From NCBI RefSeq assembly GCF_004924335.1, contig NZ_CP024633.1:2356001-2420000 (forward strand): a stretch of 64,000 nt of DNA, in the 5' to 3' direction. The position numbers and the translations under genes are program-made. This document shows, in pieces, positions 1 to 8,605 of the stretch. Position 1 is the stretch's first letter, and every line of letters starts with the position of its first letter. A model generated the notes under the pieces. It saw only the letters and a program-made list of their open reading frames with translations, was not told where the DNA came from and ran no database searches. Origin of the DNA: Mycobacteroides salmoniphilum (GTDB lineage: Bacteria > Actinomycetota > Actinomycetes > Mycobacteriales > Mycobacteriaceae).

Positions 1-843
1 TTGGAACTCCGGCAATGCACCCTCGGTGGAGACGATGACGTTCACCCCCAGCTGCATGGAGAGCGTCTGCACCCCGCTCTGGGAGGCCTGCCGGTAGTGC
101 ACAACCGAGGCCTTGGCTTCTGAAAGAGGTTGCAGCACATCGCTGTAGCTGTATGGGCCACGGATCCACCGGACTGATTCCGGCAGGGCGCGCGTGATGT
201 CACCGTCCCCGATCAGCACCAGATGATCGCCGCGCCAGGCCGGGCCCGCGACATGGGCCTGCCACGCGCGCAGGATGAGGTCGACATTCTTGTACCCGTT
301 GAGCCGGCCGATCAGGACGAAGTCCCGACGCCGGCTCGCGGGAACGAAGGCTGGCACACGCTGCGGATCGAGATCACTCGTAAGCGGAACCACCCCGACC
401 GGCGATGAGGCGTCGGCGGTGATGTTCCGCGCCACATAGTCGCTGAACGCCACGCGATGAGCCGCGTTCGCCTCCCAGCGGCGAAACGCTCTGCGCCGCC
501 ATCGCGACACCTCCTCGGAAGCGTCGTGCGGCCGATCGTCGTGGACAAGCAGCACGCGCGGCAGGCCCGCGCCGAACATCTGCCAACGGGGATCGCGGAC
601 AAGCTCGGTGATCACCACATCGGGCCGGAAGGCCCGGACTCTCGGCACCGCGCGTACCCAGGATGCCCACCCGGCGGGATCCTTGAGCGAGGGCTCCAGC
701 ACCAGCTCATAGTCCCGCGCCGGATCGGATTCCGGATGCTGATCGGAGGTCACCAACAGCACCGAAGCGCCCTGACTGCGCAGGGCCTCGGCGTGCACGC
801 GCGCCAACGGGCGCATCCAGGGCGACAGCCAAAGGATTCGCAT
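1..843 (-). CDS. Glycosyltransferase, GT4-like (3' end beyond window)
   Basis: The frame starts with ATG at 843 and runs off the left edge without a stop, giving 281 codons. It begins MRILWLSPWMRPLARVHAEA, a Rossmann start typical of GT-B enzymes. Near residue 170 it has the 'DFVLIGRLNGYKN' segment that opens the second GT-B domain, followed by a loop near 'VVHYRQASQSGV' where nucleotide-sugar binding lies in GT4 proteins. It starts 6 bp after the stop of the GT2-GT4 fusion and is surely co-transcribed with it. By family it transfers a sugar from an activated donor during assembly of the polysaccharide made by this locus; donor and acceptor cannot be read. The C-terminal part of the domain is missing only because the window ends. 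Confidence 0.85.
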   Translation of the reverse strand, partial: MRILWLSPWMRPLARVHAEALRSQGASVLLVTSDQHPESDPARDYELVLEPSLKDPAGWASWVRAVPRVRAFRPDVVITELVRDPRWQMFGAGLPRVLLVHDDRPHDASEEVSRWRRRAFRRWEANAAHRVAFSDYVARNITADASSPVGVVPLTSDLDPQRVPAFVPASRRRDFVLIGRLNGYKNVDLILRAWQAHVAGPAWRGDHLVLIGDGDITRALPESVRWIRGPYSYSDVLQPLSEAKASVVHYRQASQSGVQTLSMQLGVNVIVSTEGALPEFQ

Positions 844-849
844 CTGGTC

Positions 850-2841
850 TCAGCCCTTGTGCACCGCGGTAAAGGCTTCCTCGTACGAGTCTGCCATCGT
901 CTCGATCGTGTACAGATCGCGCATGCGGTCAAAGCCGTTGCGTCCCAGGGCTGTCAAACGTTCGGGCCCAGTCAGGACGTCCCTGAGCGCGGCGCGCCAC
1001 GACGGTACGTCGATGGGGTCGACGACCATGCCGCTGCCGTCGTCGAGCATGTCCGGGACCGAGCACACCGCGGAGCCGATGACCGGTACGGCGCGCGCCA
1101 TCGCTTCGAGGATCACCAGCGGAAAGGCCTCACTTCGGCTGGGCACGCAGAGCACATCGCAATCGGCCAGCGCATGCTCGGGTCCCGGAGACCAACCCCG
1201 CCAATGCACACGGTCGCGCACCGCCTCGGGAGTGAGTGCTTCCAGTCGTTGACGATCGGGTCCGTCTCCGAAGATGGAGAGCTGCCAATCATATTCGGCC
1301 AATCCGGCCAGCGCCTCCACCAGCAGGTGCGGATTCTTGTGCTCAACAATGCGGGACAACATCACGAAACGCAACGGGCCGTCCGGTGTCCTGCGCTCGG
1401 GTGCGTCACCGGGAAGGTCGCGGCGGCGGACAACCCCATTGGGGGCGGTGAAGAAACGTGTACCCACCCGCTGATGTGCCGACACCTCTTCCCAGTGTCT
1501 GCGCGACAGTGCGATAAAGCCATCGGACCGGCTCATCGCCGCCGCGAGTGGCACCGAGTATGTGCCGGTCTTCAGCTCGGGCGGGATATGAGCCGCCACA
1601 AGCCACTTGCGATGCCGTCCCGCCGCGCGCCATAGCGTCGCGGATCCGGTCTCCGTGTTGGTGTCTCCCGACACCAGGATCGCGGGTCCGGGGGCAGTCT
1701 CAAAGGTGGGACACCACCAGGGCTGGCGCACCACACGCACAGTCGGCGGGATCTCGGCCACCAACGGACCGAGTCGCTGCATGCACGCGATGGTTACGGA
1801 GTAGCCACGCCGGTCCAATTCGGTGGCCAGCAATACGTGCTGGCGTTCGGCTCCCCCGTACACCAGCCGATTCGTGGTCAGAATTACCGATGGGCGTCCC
1901 CCGCTGGCGCTGATCCGCGTCGTGCGCGCGCGACGGGCACCGGGCTGCACCCGGTCCAGCATGGATGTCCCGGCCAGGTAGAGATCGGCCGTCCGCACAC
2001 CCTTCGAGTGTTCTAGTGTCAGTGCGATATTGGCCCTCAGCAGATCGTCGGAACGGATGCCGCGCTGCCGATCTCCGGCGACTGTCCCCTTGGCACTGTG
2101 CGTGACGCCGGGTTCATCGACAAGAACCAGTCGCCATCCCGCTGACCGCGCACGGAGCTGCCAGTCGGCTTCCTCGCCGTAGAGGAAGAACTCCTCATCG
2201 AAACCGCCGATCTCATTCCAGGCCCGCCGATTGACCAATAGGCAGGCGCCCGTGAGGTATCCGTCCACGTCGGTGGGGCGCGTCCCGTACAGCTCCGAGA
2301 TCGCGCGGCCGCGCAACGCCGGCGCGTAGCCCGCGCGTGACACCAGCGCCCGCAGCAAGCTGGGAGCGCGATGTCCGTTATCCCACGGGGACTCGCCGGG
2401 AAGAGGGGTGGCAGGGACTATCGGCGGCGCGGCCGCGGCCACCCCCGCATCGAGCGTGACCCGGGCGCGGGTCTGCGTGAGCGGCCCCGTCACGATCGCA
2501 TCGGGGTTCAGTAGCAGCAGATGTGCGCCCGGCGCGAAGTCTGCCAATCTGTTCACCGCAGAGGCGAATCCCAGATTGTGGTCCGTGCCATACCAGTGCA
2601 CGTCCGGGTAGGCCGCCCGAACCGCCTCCATTCCCGGGTAGTCCGGTCCTGAGTTATCCCACACGTGCACCGGCAGATCGCCGAGATGTTCGTGACAGGA
2701 CCGCAGGCAGTCCTCGAGCAGATCCGGTCGGCGGAACGCCACGATGCACACCGCGATACCCCCGTGCACCTCACTGACCCGAGGGGCCGGCAAGTAGGCC
2801 CGGTCGAGCTCCCTATGTCTTTTCCTAGCCATGTCGATCAC
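850..2841 (-). CDS. Bifunctional glycosyltransferase (GT2-GT4 fusion)
   Basis: 663 aa with two glycosyltransferase domains. Residues ~28-290 are GT2 (GT-A fold): 'AVCIVAFRRPDLLEDCLRSC' start, the nucleotide-binding 'LLLLNPDAIV' near 110, and a rhamnosyltransferase-like 'GGFDEEFFLYGEEADWQLR' near 212-230. Residues ~317-655 are GT4 (GT-B fold): 'NRLVYGGAERQHV' start, 'FVMLSRIVEHKNPHLLVEAL' near 500 and the E-x7-E element 'EAFPLVILE' near 585. The start is GTG at 2841, sharing GTGA with the stop of the flippase gene; an ATG lies three codons in. The fusion should add two successive sugars at the cytoplasmic face. The precise linkages are unknown. Confidence 0.9.
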   Translation of the reverse strand: MIDMARKRHRELDRAYLPAPRVSEVHGGIAVCIVAFRRPDLLEDCLRSCHEHLGDLPVHVWDNSGPDYPGMEAVRAAYPDVHWYGTDHNLGFASAVNRLADFAPGAHLLLLNPDAIVTGPLTQTRARVTLDAGVAAAAPPIVPATPLPGESPWDNGHRAPSLLRALVSRAGYAPALRGRAISELYGTRPTDVDGYLTGACLLVNRRAWNEIGGFDEEFFLYGEEADWQLRARSAGWRLVLVDEPGVTHSAKGTVAGDRQRGIRSDDLLRANIALTLEHSKGVRTADLYLAGTSMLDRVQPGARRARTTRISASGGRPSVILTTNRLVYGGAERQHVLLATELDRRGYSVTIACMQRLGPLVAEIPPTVRVVRQPWWCPTFETAPGPAILVSGDTNTETGSATLWRAAGRHRKWLVAAHIPPELKTGTYSVPLAAAMSRSDGFIALSRRHWEEVSAHQRVGTRFFTAPNGVVRRRDLPGDAPERRTPDGPLRFVMLSRIVEHKNPHLLVEALAGLAEYDWQLSIFGDGPDRQRLEALTPEAVRDRVHWRGWSPGPEHALADCDVLCVPSRSEAFPLVILEAMARAVPVIGSAVCSVPDMLDDGSGMVVDPIDVPSWRAALRDVLTGPERLTALGRNGFDRMRDLYTIETMADSYEEAFTAVHKG

Positions 2842-4313
2842 CCATCAGAGGCCTCCTTGCGGAGTACTTCCCGGACATCTCGCAGATGTACGGGGCCCGC
2901 CCACAGGGTCACCACCACATACACGCCGGCGGCGATGGTGGCGGCGATCAACTCGTGCATCCACTGCGCGGCAAGCAGGAGCGTGCCCACTGCCGCCGCC
3001 GTTGGTATGGCCAACCGCAGCAAGAACATCCACGGCGTGCGATAGCCCGTACAGGTGGTCAGCCTGATGGTGGCGGCAACCAAGCCCACCACCTCACTGG
3101 CCACCAGCGCGATCGCCGCACCCAGAGAGCCCAGGTGAGGGATGAGCAGAACATTGAGAACGATGTTGCCGGCGAGATTGAAGACATTGAGGCGCAGCAG
3201 AAACGATTGATGATGCGCTGCGAACAGCGCCTGACTGACGGTGCCGGTCAGGAAGGTCAGGCCGACCGCGACCAGGAGCAACGGCATCACCAGATTCGAT
3301 TTGTCCACGAACTGTTCGGTACCCAGGAGTGCGACGAGATCTCGGCCCACAAAGAAGCCGACGACCGCGACCGGAACCGCGATGGCCAGCATCAATCCCA
3401 TAGAACGCTCGATGAACGCCGCGAAGCGCTCACGCGATGACGCGAACAGTCCCGTCATCGTGGACAGAGTGGCGCCCAAGAAGAAATTCCCCACCAGCGA
3501 CAGGGTGAACGCGGTCTGGTATGCCAGGCCATAACGGCCTACCTCTGCGGGTGTGCTCAAGAGACTGAGTATCACGCCATCGATGCGCCAGTAGAGGACG
3601 CCGATAATGAGCACCATTGTCTGCGGCAGGCTTTCGCGTACCAGGACCCAGGTCTCTTTCGCAGACACGACGATTCGCAGCGGGGTGATCCGATGTGCCG
3701 CGATACCTTGAATCAAAAGCAGCGCGGCCGGTGCCGCCACCTGGGGCAACGCATACCAAACGTGCGCCGCACCAACAGTTACCAGGATGATCGTCACCAC
3801 GAGCATCGCTACCCGCGATAGCGTGTCCGCCAGCGCCACCGCGGAGAACCGGACCGAGGCCATGAATATCGGGTTGAGGCAGCTCGACAATGTGGTCAGG
3901 GTGAGGCTCGCGCTGACGATCAGCAGCATCGACTGCACCTCGGGCTGATCCGCGTAGATCAGCCAGCCCGACAGGGCGGCCACGGCGGCAAGCGGGAGGC
4001 AATAGCTGAGTGAGAAGGCCAGATTGATACCGACCAACCGCTGCAGGCTTCCGGAACCCGCGGAGACACGCCGGACTATCACCACACCGATACCCAGCTC
4101 CGTCAGGCTGGTCCACAGTCCGATGAAGAAGATCGCGGAATTGAGATGCCCGTAGGACTCCGGGCCCAGCGCACGCGTGGTCAGCGCGATCGCGACGATG
4201 GACGTGATCGTCCCCAGTATCCGGCCACCCAGCTGCCATGCGATAGCACTGGCAATGCGCCGTCCAGATGCCGGCTCGGTAACAGGTGATCCATCGGTGC
4301 GCTCCGGCGTCAT
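2838..4313 (-). CDS. Wzx-like polysaccharide flippase (PST/MATE-like)
   Basis: 491 aa, nearly all hydrophobic, with about 12-14 predicted membrane segments. The N-terminus, 'IASAIAWQLGGRILG' then 'ALTTRALGPESYGHL', is the usual opening of polysaccharide-synthesis flippases of the MVF/MATE/PST superfamily. By family it moves a lipid-linked sugar repeat unit from the inner to the outer face of the plasma membrane. It is first in the leftward glycosyltransferase transcript and shares GTGA with the next gene. The rightward glycosyltransferase begins only ~24 bp away, so divergent promoters must overlap. MurJ is an alternative family member, but context with a Wzy-like and a Wzz-like gene favours Wzx. 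Confidence 0.85.
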   Translation of the reverse strand: MTPERTDGSPVTEPASGRRIASAIAWQLGGRILGTITSIVAIALTTRALGPESYGHLNSAIFFIGLWTSLTELGIGVVIVRRVSAGSGSLQRLVGINLAFSLSYCLPLAAVAALSGWLIYADQPEVQSMLLIVSASLTLTTLSSCLNPIFMASVRFSAVALADTLSRVAMLVVTIILVTVGAAHVWYALPQVAAPAALLLIQGIAAHRITPLRIVVSAKETWVLVRESLPQTMVLIIGVLYWRIDGVILSLLSTPAEVGRYGLAYQTAFTLSLVGNFFLGATLSTMTGLFASSRERFAAFIERSMGLMLAIAVPVAVVGFFVGRDLVALLGTEQFVDKSNLVMPLLLVAVGLTFLTGTVSQALFAAHHQSFLLRLNVFNLAGNIVLNVLLIPHLGSLGAAIALVASEVVGLVAATIRLTTCTGYRTPWMFLLRLAIPTAAAVGTLLLAAQWMHELIAATIAAGVYVVVTLWAGPVHLRDVREVLRKEASDG

Positions 4314-4336
4314 GTGCTACCTTGCGCCGACACGGG

Positions 4337-5422
4337 ATGGGAACAATGCAACGACGACTGCACGCGTATGTGGCTTTGCCGCACGGCGTTTCGGCTTCGC
4401 AATGGGAGGTCAGGAACGGCGCTGATGAGGTGCCGGACCGGGCGCCCTACGGACTGCATCGATTGGCCAACTACGGCGTGACGCCGACATTCAGCGAGTT
4501 CTCGTTCGGGCGCCGCCTCGAGCGCGTGGCCGGTCACATTCGTTATCGCACCGGTGATCTGGAAATCCTGGAGGTCATAGCCGACAGGGCGGCACGACGT
4601 GCGAGCGATGTCGTGTTCTGTTACGACGAGCGTACCGGTGTACCCGCGGCGGCCGCGGCGTCCATCCGGATGAGCCCACCGGTGGTGACCGGAGTCGGAT
4701 GGCTTACCGAGCCCGCAGATTTTCCGCCGGTTCATCGCGGGCTGGCGCGCCACGCGCTGGCGCGTAGTGCCGCGGTTTTTTCGCAGTCCCCCCCGCAGGT
4801 CGAACTGCTGTCGCGCTCCTGGGGTGTCGACGATTCGCGGCTGCATTTCGCACCCGTGGGTATCGATACCGACTTCTATCGAGCACAACCGTGGGAGAGC
4901 ACGGCCACTCCCCTGGTCGTCAGCGCGGGCGAGGATGTTCACCGGGATCACGCGCTCCTTGTCCAGGGGGTTCTGACCGCCCGTGAACGTTGCCCAGGCC
5001 TCACACTCGAGTTGGCTACCGCGCTGCCGGTCAGCGCGCCACCCGGGGTGGTCACGCTGCATACCGAGCGTCTCTACGGACGAATGCGCGATCTGTATCG
5101 TCGATCCACCGTGGTGGCGATCGCGGTACGCCCGGATGTGATTACCGGTTCGGGCCTGACGGTCGCTCTTGAGGCCATGGCCAGCGGGCGCCCGGTAATT
5201 ATGACGGACAATCCGGGGATAGCGCATTACGTCCGGCACAACGTCGACGGCATCCTGGTACCGCCGGGTGACCCCGATGCGTTCGCCCGGGCGATTGCGG
5301 ACCTGGTGTGCGATCCCGACCGCGCCCGCGCCCTCGGACAGGCGGGGGCGCAGCGGGTGCGGGCGGAGTTCAGCTCCGAACGAATGGCTGAGCATTTTGC
5401 GAGCATTATGCATGGGGTTTAG
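4337..5422 (+). CDS. Glycosyltransferase family 4
   Basis: About 361 aa. ATG at 4337 and ATG at 4346 are both possible starts; neither has a clear ribosome site, and an upstream ATG at 4286 would run into the flippase gene. The C-terminal half is diagnostic of GT4: 'VSAGEDVHRDHALLVQGVL' opening the donor domain, then 'GSGLTVALEAMASGRPVIMT', the E-x7-E nucleotide-sugar region, followed by 'VDGILVPPGDPDAFARAI'. The N-terminal acceptor domain is divergent. The stop TAG directly abuts the stop of the convergent WecG-like gene. It belongs by position to the polysaccharide locus. Confidence 0.85.
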   Translation: MGTMQRRLHAYVALPHGVSASQWEVRNGADEVPDRAPYGLHRLANYGVTPTFSEFSFGRRLERVAGHIRYRTGDLEILEVIADRAARRASDVVFCYDERTGVPAAAAASIRMSPPVVTGVGWLTEPADFPPVHRGLARHALARSAAVFSQSPPQVELLSRSWGVDDSRLHFAPVGIDTDFYRAQPWESTATPLVVSAGEDVHRDHALLVQGVLTARERCPGLTLELATALPVSAPPGVVTLHTERLYGRMRDLYRRSTVVAIAVRPDVITGSGLTVALEAMASGRPVIMTDNPGIAHYVRHNVDGILVPPGDPDAFARAIADLVCDPDRARALGQAGAQRVRAEFSSERMAEHFASIMHGV

Positions 5423-6295
5423 CTACGACGCCTGCCAGGACCGTGCGGGCCCGACCGTGGCCTTCCGCAACCGCAGGATGGACGCCGGCCCCTGCACCAG
5501 ATATCGCCGGGCCATGCGCCGCGGTTCACGGCCCAACCGATAGGACCACTCCAGTCCGCAGCGCTGCATCCATTCCGGAGCTCGCGCGGCGGCACCGGCA
5601 AGAAAGTCCGCGGATGCGCCGAAGGCCAACAGGACCGCGGCGCCGGTGGTCACGCCGTGGTCTGCAATCCACAGTTCCTGCAGAGGCTTTCCGAGCCCCA
5701 CCACCAGCACATCGGCGCCCGCGGCAGCGATGTCACGCGCCAGGGCCTCGCTGCGACCCGGGTCGGTGAGATCGAGGCGATCGGGCGCCCACCATCCAGC
5801 GATCTCAAGGCCCGGATAGCGTTCGTCGAGCACCGCGCGCAGCCGATCATGCATCTGCGGTAGTCCACCCAGGAATCCGACGCGCCGACCGGTGCGTGTT
5901 GCCTGTTCGAGGACCAGCGGCAAGAGGTCGGCTCCGGTGATCCGTGGCCAGTTCTGCCGCGTCCTGACGCGGGCACGCGCCACGATCGGTGCTCCGTCGG
6001 CAAGCATCAACCAATCCAGCTGCGGCCCGAGCTCCGCACAATCCGGGTTCGCACGACCAGCGCCGAAGTGATGCAGATGGTCCAAATTCACCGAGCCAAC
6101 CACCAGCGGACGATCAGCAGACGTTGAGACACGCTGTGCGACGGCGGCGAGGACATCCCGGGCTGAGCAAAGATCCACCGTCACCTGGGAGATCGTCACT
6201 CTCAGCGGAGAGCCCAACGCTTCTGTCGACACGGCGGACAGCCTAGCGTCGGTGATTCCATACGGCGGGCAAGTGTGGGTTATCCTCGTGACCAA
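5423..6295 (-). CDS. WecG/TagA/CpsF-family glycosyltransferase
   Basis: Up to 290 aa. It shows the family signatures in order: 'LMLADGAPIVARARV', 'RITGADLLPLVL', the Rossmann-like 'GRRVGFLGGLPQ', 'VVGLGKPLQELWI' and the C-terminal 'RAPEWMQRCGLEWSYRL' followed by 'EPRRMARRY'. Characterised relatives (WecG, TagA) transfer N-acetylmannosamine-type sugars to a prenyl-diphosphate-linked GlcNAc, the second step of repeat-unit assembly. The conserved region begins near residue 30, so GTG at 6232 is a plausible start about 21 codons in from the longest frame. Only the family is certain; the sugar is not. Confidence 0.88.
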   Translation of the reverse strand: MVTRITHTCPPYGITDARLSAVSTEALGSPLRVTISQVTVDLCSARDVLAAVAQRVSTSADRPLVVGSVNLDHLHHFGAGRANPDCAELGPQLDWLMLADGAPIVARARVRTRQNWPRITGADLLPLVLEQATRTGRRVGFLGGLPQMHDRLRAVLDERYPGLEIAGWWAPDRLDLTDPGRSEALARDIAAAGADVLVVGLGKPLQELWIADHGVTTGAAVLLAFGASADFLAGAAARAPEWMQRCGLEWSYRLGREPRRMARRYLVQGPASILRLRKATVGPARSWQAS

Positions 6296-6363
6296 TAACG
6301 CTGGTTATGGGGACGGCGCGCCTGCTGCGAATAGTCCGGACGATAGCGAGAGTCGGAGCACCC

Positions 6364-7290
6364 GTGAACGTCAACGACCTGGTCAGACGGATCTTGAACC
6401 GGCGAATCGCGCTGCTTGTGGTGGCCCTGTTGGTGTGCGGAGCAGGCGCCTACGGATACACCACGGGAGTCACCGTTCGCGCGTCCACGGCCTCGGCCGT
6501 CGTCATACCGCCTCCGACATACTCCTCGACCGGTGACACCCTGGGCGCAAACCCCATGCTGAATCTCTCGCCGGAGAAGGCGCAGCTCGCCGGCATCCTC
6601 GCCACCTCGATGTCCAGCCAGCCCGCGCAGGCCGCCATTGCGGCCGCCGCCCCGGGCGTGGATTACAAGGTCTCCAACACCATTGACCTTGGGCCGAGCA
6701 ATCAACAACCGTCGCCTCAGGTGTCGATCCTGGTGCTGTGCAGCGCCACGTCCGACTGCCAGGCAGGCGCGGCGGCGCTCCTGGACGTTGCTCGCGACAA
6801 TCTGGTGAAGCTCCAGGTGGGCGCTTCTGTCTCACCCGAGAACTGGGCCAGCCTCACGGTTCTGCAAGATCCCACCGCACCCGTCGTGATGTCCAACAGC
6901 GCGATCAAATCGGCAGGCTCCATGGCCGTCGCCGCACTGCTGGCGGGACTCATCGGGCTCCTGATGTACGACGCGGTTGCGGCACGCCGTCGCAAAGAAA
7001 AGTCTGCTGAGACTCCGACCAAGACCAAGGCCCGGGCGAAGACTCCGACCACACCCGCAGCGGACGAGCCGCCCCCCGAGGCCACACCGATCGAGGAACC
7101 GGCGCCGGCGAGCGCAAGCGGCAACGGTCAGGCCGTGGCAAACAGCCCGACGTCCATGATCATCGACGATGATCTGGACAACGTCGAGATCGACGACGAG
7201 GCACTCGCCCAAGCGGTGCTGAACTGGACTCCGCCCCGACTCACCGATTTCCGTAGCTGGCATGACGACAAGCCTTCCTCGGACCGCTAG
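6364..7290 (+). CDS. Wzz-like two-pass membrane protein, chain-length type
   Basis: 308 aa from GTG at 6364, which is preceded by GGAG at 5-nt spacing; an in-frame ATG at 6307 gives a longer but less likely form. One membrane segment lies at ~14-34 ('RRIALLVVALLVCGAGAYGY') and a second at ~190-212 ('SMAVAALLAGLIGLLMYD'), with an extracytoplasmic region between. The last ~95 residues are Lys/Pro/Ala/Thr-rich and then acidic, presumably cytoplasmic and disordered. This topology matches Wzz/polysaccharide co-polymerases but there is no kinase domain. It overlaps the polymerase gene by 29 bp. The function is inferred mainly from topology and neighbours. Confidence 0.7.
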   Translation: MNVNDLVRRILNRRIALLVVALLVCGAGAYGYTTGVTVRASTASAVVIPPPTYSSTGDTLGANPMLNLSPEKAQLAGILATSMSSQPAQAAIAAAAPGVDYKVSNTIDLGPSNQQPSPQVSILVLCSATSDCQAGAAALLDVARDNLVKLQVGASVSPENWASLTVLQDPTAPVVMSNSAIKSAGSMAVAALLAGLIGLLMYDAVAARRRKEKSAETPTKTKARAKTPTTPAADEPPPEATPIEEPAPASASGNGQAVANSPTSMIIDDDLDNVEIDDEALAQAVLNWTPPRLTDFRSWHDDKPSSDR

Positions 7291-8605
7291 CCCAGGCGCC
7301 GTGGCGTCCGGTCGCGGACTGGACGCCGTCACATTCACGGCCGCGGCATTGATCGTGCTGCTGAGCACCCGGCAGGTCTACGCGGTCTATGCGTTGAAGG
7401 GACTGAGCCCTGCCCAGGTCGCGCTGATTCTCACCGGCGCGCTGGGCGCCTATTGGGTGCTCTCGGGGCATCGCCTTACCCTCGGTGCCCGAGGGCTTTC
7501 CCTCGCGATCCTGGCTTCCCTCCTGGCGACGGTGGTGTCGTTCAACGTCGTGACCACACGCGTCCTGCCGCACCTGGCCCTGATACAGGCCGGGCAGGGT
7601 ATCGCCGCTTTCGCGGTGACGGTAACCGCGCTCATCGGCTTCATCTTTCTCTTCGCCGCCCATCCCGAGAGCTCCGCGCGCACCATCGAGATCTTGCTGA
7701 AGGCACTCGTCATCGGCGGTGCCATCACCGCGGCCCTGGCCCTGGTGCAGTTCGCGACCAGCCTCGACCTCGCGGCGATGATCCGGATTCCCGGCATCAT
7801 GAAGTTTGGCGATACCGGTGTCGCACATGGGATTGTCCGTGAAGGTGTCGTCCGCGCGCAGGGCGCGGCCGCCCATGCCCTGGAGCTCAGCGCGGTGCTG
7901 ACCACCATCGCCCCCATTGGGGTCGCGCTCGTGTACAGCGCCAAGGCGGCCGGCAGAAGGACCTGGCCATGGGCCGTGCTGACCATCGTGATGATCGCGG
8001 GTTCCGTGGTGACGGTATCTCGATCGGCCTTCATCGGATTGGCGGCGGCCATTCTCGTGATGTCGTGGCGGTGGCCGGTACGCCGCCTCGCCGGGTTGCT
8101 GTGCGCCGCTGTGGGTGCGGCGGCAGTCGCCGCGGTGAGCGGGCTCGGCGTCTTCGACGCGATCATCAGTACCTTCATGGGCAGCGCTGATGATCCGTCG
8201 CTGCAATCGCGCGCGCGGGGAATCGACTATGTGATGTCGCATTGGACAGAGCACTTCTGGCTGGGACAAGGGTCGTTCACGTATCCGCTCGGGCCCGAGC
8301 AGCCGGTTCTCGACAACGAATACCTCAGCCGTCTCATCGAGGGTGGCATCCTGGGCCTGCTGACCCTGATCGTCCTGATGATCACGGCGATCATCTACGC
8401 CGCCGGTGCGCGCAATCGCTGCCAGGACGCGCCCACTACGGAGTTGATCAATGGTGTGCTGGGCGGACTCGTCGCGCTCACCGTCGTCGGCTCTGTGCTG
8501 GATGTATCTGCTTTCCAACAAATTTCGATGATTCGGTGGCTGCTGATCGTGCTCGCGGGTGCGGCGTGGGCACTGGTAAGACGCCACCAGAAAGTAGCGG
8601 CGTGA
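7262..8605 (+). CDS. Wzy/O-antigen-ligase-like membrane polymerase
   Basis: 447 aa, about 11-12 membrane segments. The Wzy_C/O-antigen ligase region is recognisable: 'VVTVSRSAFIGLAAAILV' followed by a periplasmic loop with 'WLGQGSFTYPLG', 'VLDNEYLSRLIEGGILGLL', the usual G-x-G…DN-x-YL…E-x-G pattern of this family. By family it joins undecaprenyl- or polyprenyl-linked oligosaccharides outside the membrane, either polymerising repeat units or ligating chains to an acceptor. Translation is coupled: it overlaps the Wzz-like gene by 29 bp and its TGA shares GTGA with the aminotransferase gene. Polymerase and ligase cannot be told apart from sequence alone. Confidence 0.82.
   Translation: MTTSLPRTASPGAVASGRGLDAVTFTAAALIVLLSTRQVYAVYALKGLSPAQVALILTGALGAYWVLSGHRLTLGARGLSLAILASLLATVVSFNVVTTRVLPHLALIQAGQGIAAFAVTVTALIGFIFLFAAHPESSARTIEILLKALVIGGAITAALALVQFATSLDLAAMIRIPGIMKFGDTGVAHGIVREGVVRAQGAAAHALELSAVLTTIAPIGVALVYSAKAAGRRTWPWAVLTIVMIAGSVVTVSRSAFIGLAAAILVMSWRWPVRRLAGLLCAAVGAAAVAAVSGLGVFDAIISTFMGSADDPSLQSRARGIDYVMSHWTEHFWLGQGSFTYPLGPEQPVLDNEYLSRLIEGGILGLLTLIVLMITAIIYAAGARNRCQDAPTTELINGVLGGLVALTVVGSVLDVSAFQQISMIRWLLIVLAGAAWALVRRHQKVAA

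Noticed and set aside
457..1635. 392-codon plus-strand frame
   Set aside because: Antisense to two clear glycosyltransferases; its composition is a shadow of their codon bias and no domain is visible.
8242..8601. N-terminal extension of the aminotransferase frame
   Set aside because: Overlaps the polymerase gene; the GTG at 8602 with GTGA coupling is the real start.
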